The notes: generated from the letters alone by a model not told the origin. A DNA stretch of 8,505 nucleotides from an uncultured Lachnospiraceae bacterium (GCA_902766655.1 CACXEL010000003.1:1-8505), one strand, 5' to 3'; shown: positions 1 through 6,584, counted from the stretch's first letter. Made by a program: numbers and translations.

Positions 1-977
1 CCGAGGGCTGCCGCGGAGACCAGGGTGCCGATCACGGTGATTTCTTTTTTACCGGTTTTGGCTACGATACCGACGATCACGGCTGCGACCGCCAGGGTGA
101 TAATGGTCTCCTCCACGCTGCTGATGGACATGGCCGCCGCATTGTTGAAGTAGTTCGGGAAAATGTAACCACTCATGCCGTGGAAAGCGCTGTTGGAGCA
201 TTCCTGCACCAGGATCAGGAGGACGATGGCGACGAGGCCGCGGTTGTGAAGCAGGTCGCTCACGAAGGCCTTGACGTTGATCTTCTCATTGTTGCTCGGG
301 ACCTTGACGCGCTCTGTCGTCAGGAAATAGCAGACAAGGAAGAGGATGAAGGCTGCCAGGGAGAAGGCGAAGCCTGCGATGCTCATTCTGAAGCCGGAGA
401 AAATCTCATGTCCGCTCGGATCCTTGTAGAAGACGGCGATCGGCATGATCACGTTGATGAAGGTCATGGAGAGTGTGCCGCCGATGTGTCTCCAGTTGGA
501 GAGCTTGGTGCGGTCCACCGGATCGTTGGAAATGGCGGAAGCCATGGAGCCGTAGGGGATGATGAACATGGTGTAGAAGACGCTGCTGTAAAGAAGGTAG
601 GTCACGAACATCCAGACGATCTTGACGGCCATCGGCGCATCCTTCATCCAGTTGGCGTAGAGGAGGAAGCTGGTCAGGGCGACCGGACCGGCCGACCTGA
701 GGATCCAGGGGCGGAACTTTCCGTTCTTGCCGGTCTTTGAGCGGTCGGCGATCTGGCCCATGGTCAGGTCCGTAAAGGCATCCGCGAACTGGGCGACCAT
801 CATGAGAATACCGATGACGGCGGCGCTGACGCCCATAACGTCGGTGTAGAACTTCATCATGAAACCGGAGCAAAGGGTAAATGTAAAGTCTCCGGCAAAA
901 TTGCCTGAAAGATATCCCAGCTGATCTCTCCATCCAAAAGGTCTCACTGCCTTCGTGGTCGTTTCACTCTTACTCAT
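1..977 (-). CDS. GPH-family (MelB-like) sodium/proton symporter, C-terminus beyond the window
   Basis: Membrane permease of the glycoside-pentoside-hexuronide:cation symporter family in the MFS fold. It imports a sugar, glycoside or similar small solute with Na+ or H+. The reading frame is open from the ATG at 977-975 to the window edge, giving 325 complete codons. Hydrophobic helices alternate with short loops. Family hallmarks are visible: FADAFTDLTMG at about residues 64-74, with D66 and D70 placed like the paired helix-II aspartates of MelB; ADRSKTGKNGKFRPW at 77-91, matching the cytoplasmic loop 2-3 motif; and IPYGSM with DPVDR at 140-156, the helix-IV/loop motif. The start is preceded by AAAGGAGA at good spacing. 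The stop of the PhlG-like hydrolase lies 31 bases upstream with no evident terminator, so the two are probably co-transcribed. The substrate cannot be read from the sequence. Given its neighbour, an aromatic glycoside or polyphenol is an inference. The last roughly 120-150 residues are missing because of the window, not because of a mutation. Confidence 0.9.
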   Translation of the reverse strand, partial: MSKSETTTKAVRPFGWRDQLGYLSGNFAGDFTFTLCSGFMMKFYTDVMGVSAAVIGILMMVAQFADAFTDLTMGQIADRSKTGKNGKFRPWILRSAGPVALTSFLLYANWMKDAPMAVKIVWMFVTYLLYSSVFYTMFIIPYGSMASAISNDPVDRTKLSNWRHIGGTLSMTFINVIMPIAVFYKDPSGHEIFSGFRMSIAGFAFSLAAFILFLVCYFLTTERVKVPSNNEKINVKAFVSDLLHNRGLVAIVLLILVQECSNSAFHGMSGYIFPNYFNNAAAMSISSVEETIITLAVAAVIVGIVAKTGKKEITVIGTLVSAAAL

Positions 978-1008
978 TTTAGTTCTCCTTTCGTTATTTC
1001 ATCTTTCT

Positions 1009-1800
1009 TCAGTCAGCGTCCATCGGCTGATCTTTATATTCTTCATAGAGATCCGGGAGGAAGGTGTAGAGGTGCTCCCACTCGACCAGAGTGTGAATGA
1101 CGACCTTCTTCAGATATTCCTCCGTGCAGTAAGTCCTCTCGTCCCTGACCAGCCTGCCGTTCACCGGCTTCCAGCCGATCCACTCGCGGCTCCTTGTCTC
1201 CACACCGCCCAGCGGGCAGGGCCTCGAGTAGGAGAGGCAGAGATGGGTGCCGGGCTCGTCGAAGGTCTCGTAGGAACCCCAGCCATTCACCATGCAGCCA
1301 GCGTCCTTGAACTCTTTCATCCACTCGTCCGTCATGCCGAAGTCCGTGAGGGGGAACTCATGGCGGATCGTGTCATACATCCGGTCGCCCTGGCCCAGGT
1401 CCAGGCTTTCCGTAGTGTGAATGCCTTCCTTGCCGTTCTCCCAGTTGACGTAGTAGTGATCGAAGTGGTCCGCGTAATTCCAGATCTTATAGCGGAGATT
1501 TCCGTGGCCGGGGACCATGCTCTTTGACTTCAGGTTCCGCCAGTTCCTGTACCACCTCTCCATCTCGCCGGTGATGTGGGGCGGGCGTACGCGGTAGGTG
1601 GCGACATAACCGGATCCGTCCGGGAACATGCAGTAGCCGAGCTCGGACCTGTCATAGCCGTAAGGCTTGAGAAGGGTCATGAAGTTCTCGGGCTTTATGG
1701 CCTCACTGACGGGCATCGGGTTCATGGTCTCGATGATCTGCATCTCGATCGGGTTGGGATAGTGGAGCGGGTAGTTGTAGAAGTACTTGGCCAGCGGCAT
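1009..1800 (-). CDS. Phloretin hydrolase / DAPG hydrolase (PhlG) family protein
   Basis: Predicted cytosolic metal-dependent C-C hydrolase that removes an acyl group from a phloroglucinol-type ring. Known members are PhlG (2,4-diacetylphloroglucinol) and Eubacterium ramulus phloretin hydrolase (phloretin to phloroglucinol plus hydroxyphenylpropionate). The 263-residue product shows family-like blocks: AKYFYNYPL at 4-12, GYCMFPDGSGYVA at 55-67, RYKIWNYADHFDHY at 103-116 and VIHTLVEWEHL at 234-244. H236xxxE240 fits the PhlG zinc pair His270/Glu274, and H112 fits His129. The remaining glutamate ligand would be E131 or E148, which I could not decide. A longer start at 1890 (293 residues, AAGGAA upstream) is possible. 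I chose 1800 because GAGG lies 5 bases before it, the family-like sequence begins there, and third-position GC falls from about 90% to about 70% upstream, like the non-coding leader. It is first in an operon with the GPH symporter and divergent from LysR. The exact substrate is unknown. Confidence 0.87.
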   Translation of the reverse strand: MPLAKYFYNYPLHYPNPIEMQIIETMNPMPVSEAIKPENFMTLLKPYGYDRSELGYCMFPDGSGYVATYRVRPPHITGEMERWYRNWRNLKSKSMVPGHGNLRYKIWNYADHFDHYYVNWENGKEGIHTTESLDLGQGDRMYDTIRHEFPLTDFGMTDEWMKEFKDAGCMVNGWGSYETFDEPGTHLCLSYSRPCPLGGVETRSREWIGWKPVNGRLVRDERTYCTEEYLKKVVIHTLVEWEHLYTFLPDLYEEYKDQPMDAD

Positions 1801-2022
1801 CTTTTCCTCTTCGGGGAACAGCTTCTGCCTGGTATTGATGACGCTCCTGTCATCGCATTCAAATTTCTCTCTGGGGATCTCTGCGAACATCTTCTTCCTT
1901 TCCGGGAATGGCTTCCCTTCGCTTTGCTCTTTCTTCCGTTTCGGGTCCGACTTTCCCTCGCTGCCGGGTCGCCATGCCTTGCGCTTTGGTCGGACTTTAT
2001 TTCTCTGTTTCTTTCTGATGCC
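1801..2022 (-). promoter_or_regulatory. Long leader of the hydrolase-symporter operon with repeats and a small hairpin
   Basis: If transcription starts about 7 bases past the -10 box, the leader is roughly 215 bases (about 125 if translation starts at 1890). It holds two near-identical 11-mers, GGTCCGACTTT (1944-1954) and GGTCGGACTTT (1988-1998) on the plus strand, spaced 44 bp or about four helical turns. The cores GTCCGAC and GTCGGAC are also exact reverse complements, so in RNA they can form a 7-bp stem around a 37-base loop. A second hairpin, GGGAA-TGGC-TTCCC, sits at 1904-1917, just above the SD of the alternative start at 1890. No known riboswitch consensus was recognised. The stretch stays open in the hydrolase frame but its base use does not look coding. 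Extra regulator sites or a structured leader are both possible. Confidence 0.4.
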
Positions 2023-2051
2023 ATCATAGCATCGCCGGCATTGACAATCAA
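2023..2051 (-). promoter_or_regulatory. Sigma-70-type promoter of the hydrolase-symporter operon
   Basis: Read on the minus strand: -35 TTGATT (2051-2046), 17-base spacer, -10 TATGAT (2028-2023). Start would be near 2016. The -35 box shares base 2046 with the -35 of the divergent lysR promoter, so the two promoters compete for the same DNA face, a layout typical of LysR-controlled divergent units. Confidence 0.6.
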
Positions 2052-2052
2052 T
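2040..2052. promoter_or_regulatory. Perfect dyad over both -35 boxes, candidate LysR operator
   Basis: ATTGA-CAA-TCAAT is an exact inverted repeat with a 3-base centre, placed exactly where the two divergent -35 hexamers meet. It is 13 bp like the classic LysR box, but its outer pair is A...T rather than the T-N11-A consensus, so the assignment rests on position and symmetry. Binding here by the adjacent LysR protein would cover both -35 elements and would explain autorepression. Confidence 0.45.
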
Positions 2053-2069
2053 TCCGCTTCCTGTATGAT
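2041..2069 (+). promoter_or_regulatory. Sigma-70-type promoter of the lysR gene
   Basis: Consensus -35 TTGACA (2041-2046), 17-base spacer, -10 TATGAT (2064-2069). Predicted start is near 2076, giving a leader of about 48 bases to the ATG at 2124. The -10 is followed by ATTT-TACG-AAAT (2070-2081), a weak AT-rich dyad around the start site. Confidence 0.7.
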
Positions 2070-2123
2070 ATTTTACGAAATGGAAATAATTTGTCGACAC
2101 AGGCAATCTTTGCGGAGGGATTC

Positions 2124-3011
2124 ATGGATACGGATATTCTGAGGGAATTCGTCTCTTTATATGAGACCTGCAGTTTTCAGGACACAGCCGATGCGCTGAG
2201 CATCTCCCAGTCAGCCCTGACCAAGCACATCCACAAGCTGGAGGCGGAGCTGAACGTCTCTCTCTTTGACCGGTCCACGAGGAGCGTCAGGAGGAATGAA
2301 TACGGGAAGGAGTTCTACCCCTACGCCCGCCAGATCGTCCAGCTGGCCGAGCAGGGCCAGTCTGTCATGCAGGAGGTCTCGGCCCGCAAGGACAACGTCG
2401 TGCGCATTTCCTTCACGCCCGCGACCTCCCACTACGGCCTGATCGATGTCCTTTCCTATTTTATAAAGCGGAACCCCGGCATCAGCCTGGAGTTCAACGA
2501 GGAGGCCCGGGTGGTGGAGGTCCTGGAATCCGGCACCTGTGATTTCGCCTTCGCAGTCGACAACGAATCTCTCGACGACCGGTTCGAAAAGATCGTCTTC
2601 GAAAAAGACCACCTTGTCATCGTCACTCCCCTCAATCATCCGCTGGCCGAGAGAACGGCTGTTACCATAGAAGATATCCGCAATGAGCAGTTCGTCATCC
2701 ACACGAACAGCGCGGGGACACCTCACCAGGAGGACAGATTGGTTTCCGACCTCTTCCGGCAGAAAGGCTACCAGCAGAGCATCGCGGCCCGGGCTTCCTT
2801 CACCTCCACCGTCATCAAGATCGTGGAGCTCAAGGGCTGCATCGCCGTGCTCCCTCTCAACCGCATCCCCGAGGACGCAGCCGGCATCCGCACGGTCGAT
2901 TTCCTTCCCAAGGTCGAAACGATCCTCTATATGGTCTACCCCAAAGACAAAAAGATCCGCGGCGCGACGAAGGTCTTTCTGGACTTCATCAAGGAAAATG
3001 AAGACACATAA
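2124..3011 (+). CDS. LysR-family transcriptional regulator
   Basis: A 295-residue DNA-binding regulator, the usual length for the family. Residues 1-60 form the winged helix-turn-helix: MDTDILREFVSLYETCSF, then DTADALSISQSALTKHIHKLE (about 20-40) and LFDRSTRSVRR, which is the standard LysR recognition helix and wing. Residues about 90-290 fit the periplasmic-binding-protein-like effector domain, with the typical start NVVRISFTPATSHYGLIDVL and later DHLVIVTPLNHPLA. The start at 2124 is preceded by GGAGGG with 4 bases between. A longer frame beginning with TTG at 2091 would lack an RBS and overrun the leader. It is divergent from the hydrolase-symporter operon with overlapping promoters, so it most likely senses that pathway's substrate or product and controls both directions. 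The effector cannot be predicted. There is no overlap with the downstream MATE gene, which has its own promoter. Confidence 0.95.
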   Translation: MDTDILREFVSLYETCSFQDTADALSISQSALTKHIHKLEAELNVSLFDRSTRSVRRNEYGKEFYPYARQIVQLAEQGQSVMQEVSARKDNVVRISFTPATSHYGLIDVLSYFIKRNPGISLEFNEEARVVEVLESGTCDFAFAVDNESLDDRFEKIVFEKDHLVIVTPLNHPLAERTAVTIEDIRNEQFVIHTNSAGTPHQEDRLVSDLFRQKGYQQSIAARASFTSTVIKIVELKGCIAVLPLNRIPEDAAGIRTVDFLPKVETILYMVYPKDKKIRGATKVFLDFIKENEDT

Positions 3012-3068
3012 AGCGCCTCCCGGAAAGGTTTTATTTCTTTTGCGGAAATAATGTCGCCGGAATCGGAA

Positions 3069-3097
3069 TTGAACGCCCTCTCCCCGAATGTTATAAA
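3069..3097 (+). promoter_or_regulatory. Promoter of the MATE / alpha-beta hydrolase operon
   Basis: TTGAAC (3069-3074), 17-base spacer, TATAAA (3092-3097), in the 134-base gap after lysR. Predicted start near 3104. The MATE gene follows with a GAGGAGA ribosome site at 3131-3137. No convincing terminator for lysR was seen in the gap, so read-through from lysR is also possible. Confidence 0.6.
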
Positions 3098-3145
3098 TGA
3101 GTTAAGAAAACAGAAACCATTTAAGCATGAGAGGAGATACAATAC

Positions 3146-4507
3146 ATGAGAGCCATTTCCAACGAAAAAAAGCAGATCATGCTTGAGGAAAAAATCTCAA
3201 CGCTGATCCCGAAGATGGCCGTTCCGACCATTGTCGCGCAGCTGATCACCACCATCTATAACCTGGTCGACACCTACTTCGTCAGCACGCTGGGCACCTC
3301 GGCGACGGCGGCCGTCGGCGTCAACAGCTCCCTGGAACGGACCATCACCATCATCGGCTCTCTGATCGGAGCCGGCGCCTGCAGCTATATCTCCCGCCTC
3401 CTCGGCGCGGAGAAAAAGGAAAGCGCCAACCGGGTGCTCTCCACCTCCATTCTGACCGGCCTGGGGCTGGGCGTCATTTTCATGATCGTCTGCCGGGCAG
3501 TCATCGGAAAGCTGGTCTTCGCCCTCGGCGCCACGCCCGAGTGTGCGGACTACTCCGTTCAATATGCGACCTACGTCCTCTACGCCGCCCCCTTCATGAT
3601 CGGCAGCTTCATCCTGAACATGTGCCTCAGAAGTGAGGGCAGCGCCCTCTACTCCATGATCGGCATAGGCTTCGGCGGTGTTCTGAACTGCTTCCTGGAC
3701 CCGCTCTTCATTTACCACTTCGGCCTCGGCGTCGCCGGCGCCTCCATGGCGACCGCCATCTCCAAGCTGGTCAGCTTCCTGATCCTCCTCTGGCCCTACA
3801 TCAGAAAGAGCACATCCGTGGAGATCTCGATCCGGCACTTCCGCTATGTCTGGGAGGATATCCGCGAAGTCATCGCGATCGGCTCCAGCTCCTTCTTCCG
3901 CTCCGCCTTCGCGGTGGTGGCCGCCGTCTCCATCAACCGGGTGGCCGGCAGCTTCTCGACGGCAGCCCTCGCCGCTCTCTCCGTAGCCAACAGAGTCATG
4001 GAGTTCCCCTTTGCCATCATCCTCGGCTTCGGCCAGGGCTATCAGCCCGTCGTCGGTTTCAACTGGGGCGCCAAGGCCTGGAAGCGCGTCAAGGAGAGCT
4101 ACGTGTTCAGCTGCCTTGTCTCACTGATCGGTGCTGTCGCCATCGGCGGCCTGATTGCAGCCTTCGCCACCCCCATCGTCCATGCCTTCAACCGTGAAGC
4201 GGACGCCGAAGTGCTCCGTCTAGGCCTTCTCTGCATTCGCCTGCAGTGCCTGGCGCTTCCCATCCACGCTCTGAGCTCCATCATCAACATGTTCTATGCG
4301 GGCATAGGCCAGGCAAAGAACGCGCTCATCATCAACCTGGCAAGGCAGGGCTACTGCTTCTTCCCCGCGCTGATCGTCGCGCCTGCCATCATGGGAATCA
4401 ACGGTGTGGCCGCCACCCAGGCGATTGCGGATATGCTGAGCATCCTCGTGGTGCTGCCGTTAGGTCTCAAAGCTATGAAAATGATCACTGAAAAGGAAAG
4501 GGGATGA
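3146..4507 (+). CDS. MATE-family efflux transporter
   Basis: A 453-residue inner-membrane exporter of the multidrug and toxin extrusion family, which expels cationic or aromatic compounds in exchange for Na+ or H+. The length and about 12 hydrophobic segments are normal for the family. The two homologous halves are visible. The first opens with LIPKMAVPTIVAQLITTIYN followed by a VDTYFVSTLG stretch, the characteristic MATE N-terminus. The second includes FSTAALAALSVANRVMEFP and FGQGYQPVVGFNWGA (about residues 295-309), a common motif in clostridial MATE proteins. The start at 3146 has AGGAG 9 bases upstream. A second in-frame Met at residue 12 lacks a ribosome site. Only 4 bases separate the stop from the alpha/beta hydrolase start, so the two are one operon and probably translationally coupled. 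The exported substrate is unknown. Proximity to an aromatic-ring hydrolase makes export of phenolic products conceivable, but this is inference. Confidence 0.95.
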   Translation: MRAISNEKKQIMLEEKISTLIPKMAVPTIVAQLITTIYNLVDTYFVSTLGTSATAAVGVNSSLERTITIIGSLIGAGACSYISRLLGAEKKESANRVLSTSILTGLGLGVIFMIVCRAVIGKLVFALGATPECADYSVQYATYVLYAAPFMIGSFILNMCLRSEGSALYSMIGIGFGGVLNCFLDPLFIYHFGLGVAGASMATAISKLVSFLILLWPYIRKSTSVEISIRHFRYVWEDIREVIAIGSSSFFRSAFAVVAAVSINRVAGSFSTAALAALSVANRVMEFPFAIILGFGQGYQPVVGFNWGAKAWKRVKESYVFSCLVSLIGAVAIGGLIAAFATPIVHAFNREADAEVLRLGLLCIRLQCLALPIHALSSIINMFYAGIGQAKNALIINLARQGYCFFPALIVAPAIMGINGVAATQAIADMLSILVVLPLGLKAMKMITEKERG

Positions 4508-4511
4508 GCCT

Positions 4512-5801
4512 ATGCGTCACGGAAGACAGAAAGCTACCGATCTCAGTCAGGTGAAAGCGACCTTTGTCCGGCTGGGCCGGCGGGTCCCCGGCGTCCTCTA
4601 TGAGCCGGCCGCCCCTTCGGGAAAGGAAGACATCAACATCCTGGTCATGCATTCGGATGAAGACTACATGAGCTTCCCGACCGGTCCCGAGCTCGCGAAG
4701 CGGGGATACACGGTCCTCTGCGCAAACGTCATGAACAAGGAGGGCATCCTCTTCTCCCAGAACACCAAGCTCCACTGCGTCCGGGACGCTGTCACCTGGC
4801 TGCGCGGTCGGAACGGCGGGAATGTCATCCTCATGGGCCACAGCGGCGGCGGCACCCTCATGAGCGCCTACCAGGCCCTGGCCGAGAACGGACCAGATAT
4901 CTTCTCTGGCCCGGACATGCTCTACCCCTACAGGCGGAACGACGTGCTCCCGCCCGCCGACGGCATCATGCTCCTCGACTCCAACTGGGGAAATGCAGTC
5001 ATGCAGCTCTTCAGCCTGGATCCCGCCGTCACTGACGAGACGAACGGTATGAAGCTGGATCCTTCGCTGGACCTCTTTGATCCGGAGAACGGTTTTCAGG
5101 CCTCCGGCTCCACCTTCGGGGATGCCTTCATCCGAAAATATCAGAAAGCCCAGGGCGAGCGCAACAATCGCCTGCTGGATTCGGTGCTGGAACGCCTCCA
5201 GCGCCTGGATGCCGGGGAAGGCAGCTACTCCGACGACGAGCCCTTCATCATCCCCGGAGCTGCCCAGTCCTTCTTCTGCAACAAGCTCTTTCCCCAGGAT
5301 ATCCGCCTGATGTCCCACACGCAGGAGGCCTATCCCCTGCTGCACGCTGACGGATCCACCACACATGAAATCATCCGCTCCGTCAGGAAGCCGGACTGCC
5401 CGGAATCCATGACACATTCCTTCTGGGAGGGCGCCCGTTTCCTGTCCGTGAAGACCTACCTCTCAGGGTATGCCATCCGCACAGAGGAGGACTTCGGCTA
5501 TGACGAGGACCACGTCTGGGGCATCGACTGGGCTTCCAGCTACGCAGCCCCTCCCGGCAACATGACGCACGTCCATGTGCCGACCCTGATCATGGGCATG
5601 ACTGCCGGCTGGGAATTCCTCGCGTCGGAGACCATTTACAAAATGGCGGCTTCCGAGGACAAGACGATTGCCTTTGTGGAAGGAGCCAACCATAAATTCG
5701 AGACCGCCCGCCACTGTGAGGCTTATCCGGGCCAGTTCGGCGATACGATGAAAACGCTGCACGATTATCTGGACGGGTGGCTGTCCTCCGGCCGCTTCTG
5801 A
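4512..5801 (+). CDS. Alpha/beta hydrolase with large cap insertion, unknown substrate
   Basis: A 429-residue predicted cytosolic serine hydrolase (esterase/amidase-like); no signal peptide or membrane segment is seen. The fold is indicated by strand-like INILVMHSDED (41-51) after a short N-terminal arm, GYTVLCANVMNKEG (65-78), DAVTWLRGR, then VILMGHSGGGTLMSAY (105-120), a textbook nucleophile elbow with Ser111 at G-H-S-G-G. The C-terminal strand and loop VPTLIMGMTAGWEF and VEGANHKFE supply the candidate acid and base: E368 or a nearby acid, and His394. About 200 residues between these blocks, rich in Asp, Pro and aromatics, form an unusually large cap. At 429 residues it is well above the usual 250-300 of simple members. 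Translation is coupled to the upstream MATE gene (4-base gap, AGGGGA overlapping its end). I do not recognise a characterised subfamily. A hydrolase that modifies or inactivates a compound the MATE pump also handles is only an inference. Confidence 0.85.
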   Translation: MRHGRQKATDLSQVKATFVRLGRRVPGVLYEPAAPSGKEDINILVMHSDEDYMSFPTGPELAKRGYTVLCANVMNKEGILFSQNTKLHCVRDAVTWLRGRNGGNVILMGHSGGGTLMSAYQALAENGPDIFSGPDMLYPYRRNDVLPPADGIMLLDSNWGNAVMQLFSLDPAVTDETNGMKLDPSLDLFDPENGFQASGSTFGDAFIRKYQKAQGERNNRLLDSVLERLQRLDAGEGSYSDDEPFIIPGAAQSFFCNKLFPQDIRLMSHTQEAYPLLHADGSTTHEIIRSVRKPDCPESMTHSFWEGARFLSVKTYLSGYAIRTEEDFGYDEDHVWGIDWASSYAAPPGNMTHVHVPTLIMGMTAGWEFLASETIYKMAASEDKTIAFVEGANHKFETARHCEAYPGQFGDTMKTLHDYLDGWLSSGRF

Positions 5802-5807
5802 GAGGGC

Positions 5808-5836
5808 TTCATTTTCCAGGACGCACAATCCATAAT
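5808..5836 (+). promoter_or_regulatory. Weak candidate promoter of the kinase-like gene
   Basis: TTCATT (5808-5813), 17-base spacer, CATAAT (5831-5836). The -10 matches 5 of 6 consensus bases but the -35 only about 3. The predicted start near 5843 would place the whole hairpin-rich region inside the transcript leader. Read-through from the hydrolase operon is the alternative. Confidence 0.3.
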
Positions 5837-5850
5837 AACCAGGCCTTCGC

Positions 5851-5912
5851 AAGCCGGCTTTGGAAATGAGGGCCGGCATCTGAAGGTGCCTAAGCCGGCT
5901 GAAAGACCGGCT
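5851..5912 (+). ncRNA. Candidate structured leader with repeated GCCGGC hairpins
   Basis: Between the alpha/beta hydrolase and the kinase-like gene lie three GCCGGC blocks (5853-5858, 5872-5877, 5894-5899) and a fourth, ACCGGC (5906-5911). Two well-formed hairpins are visible: GGCATC-TGAA-GGTGCC (5875-5890, six pairs with one G-U, tetraloop) and AGCCGG-CTGAAAGA-CCGGCT (5893-5912, six pairs). The first block forms a 10-bp palindrome AAGCCGGCTT at 5851-5860. Because the blocks are self-complementary, alternative pairings compete. The last stem ends 4 bases before the ribosome site (AGAGGAGA, 5917-5924), so folding could affect initiation. I found no match to riboswitch consensus motifs I know. 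It could be a cis-regulatory RNA or a decayed palindromic repeat. Confidence 0.35.
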
Positions 5913-5930
5913 GTTCAGAGGAGATACAGC

Positions 5931-6584
5931 ATGAATACCATCATTATAATAGATCGTCAATTCGGGTCCGGCGGCCTTGAGATCGCGCGCCGGATCGCCG
6001 AAAAAAGAGGCATTCCCTGCTTCGACAGGGAGCTGATCGAGCGGGCTGCTGTGGACAGAGGCCTCACGAAGGAGCAGATCGAGAACCAGGATGAACGCCC
6101 CGGGAGCGGCATCATCTTCGGACTCATCGCGGACACCATGTACACGCGCCCCCTTGAGGAGGAGGTCTTCCTGGCGGAGAGGGAGGCCATCCGCAAAATC
6201 GCCCGCGAGTCCAAAGACGGCTGCGTCATCGTGGGAAGGTGCGCGGATATTGCCCTCAGCAGACACACGAACCTTGTCAGCATTTTCATCCACGCCTCAG
6301 AGGCCTTCCGCATGGAACGCGTCCGCTCCGGGAAGGCGGGCGGGGAGGACGGCATCAACTACAGAAGCTGGAGCGATGAAAAGCTGCTGGAGCTCCTGAA
6401 AAAGAAGGACAAGGAGCGCTGGAGCTACTACGACTCCCACGCGCAGAGGCGCTGGGGCCAGGCAAAAAATTACGATTTCACCATAAACTCCGCCTTCCTG
6501 GTCATCGAAGGGAGCGTGAAGCACATTCTCGCCTTGATAGATGACTTCGAGCAGGAAGGTGAAGACCGAAAGGAGGTTCCATGA
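5931..6584 (+). CDS. Cytidylate kinase-like family protein
   Basis: A 217-residue soluble P-loop nucleotide kinase relative of the cytidylate kinase-like family, common in Firmicutes as an accessory to the housekeeping Cmk. The biological substrate is not established. The diagnostic N-terminus IIIIDRQFGSGGLEIARRIA is at residues 4-23; this family carries FGSGGxEI instead of the canonical GxxxxGK[ST], so the missing Walker lysine is normal here. Further blocks are PCFDRELI (29-36), GCVIVGRCADIAL (97-109), a lid-like arginine region RMERVRSG (128-134 area), and KKKDKERWSYYDSHAQRRWG (157-176) followed by YDFTINS (181-187), all typical. The start at 5931 is set by AGGAG 7 bases upstream; an in-frame start at 5886 would fall inside the hairpin region. 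The stop overlaps the next gene's ATG (ATGA at 6581-6584), so the pair is translationally coupled. Confidence 0.92.
   Translation: MNTIIIIDRQFGSGGLEIARRIAEKRGIPCFDRELIERAAVDRGLTKEQIENQDERPGSGIIFGLIADTMYTRPLEEEVFLAEREAIRKIARESKDGCVIVGRCADIALSRHTNLVSIFIHASEAFRMERVRSGKAGGEDGINYRSWSDEKLLELLKKKDKERWSYYDSHAQRRWGQAKNYDFTINSAFLVIEGSVKHILALIDDFEQEGEDRKEVP

Noticed and set aside
180..740. Plus-strand 186-residue frame over the GPH symporter
   Set aside because: Shadow of the minus-strand symporter, whose frame shows transmembrane helices and family motifs.
406..933. Minus-strand 175-residue frame inside the symporter
   Set aside because: Arg/His-rich out-of-frame reading of the same DNA. The true symporter frame is open to the window edge.
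1722..2051. Minus-strand basic 109-residue frame in the lysR-hydrolase gap
   Set aside because: Arg/Ser-rich composition, no RBS, and it runs out of frame into the hydrolase gene.
3012..3060. Possible terminator after lysR
   Set aside because: Only a weak AT-rich ATTTC...GAAAT pairing was found, with no stable stem followed by a U-tract.
3197..3838. 213-residue antisense frame in the MATE gene
   Set aside because: Low-complexity Asp/Gly/Glu composition from reversed membrane-protein codons; no motif.
4485..5417. 310-residue open frame antisense to the alpha/beta hydrolase
   Set aside because: Overlaps a gene with a clear nucleophile elbow and coupling to the MATE gene. The antisense product shows no recognisable domain.
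5875..5924. Cobalamin-riboswitch or twister-like resemblance in the GCCGGC leader
   Set aside because: Short segments look similar, but the conserved cores I know (such as the B12 GCCACTG box) are absent.
5886..5930. Upstream start for the kinase-like gene
   Set aside because: It lies inside the hairpin region without an RBS. The 15 extra residues precede the conserved family N-terminus, and 5931 has AGGAG.
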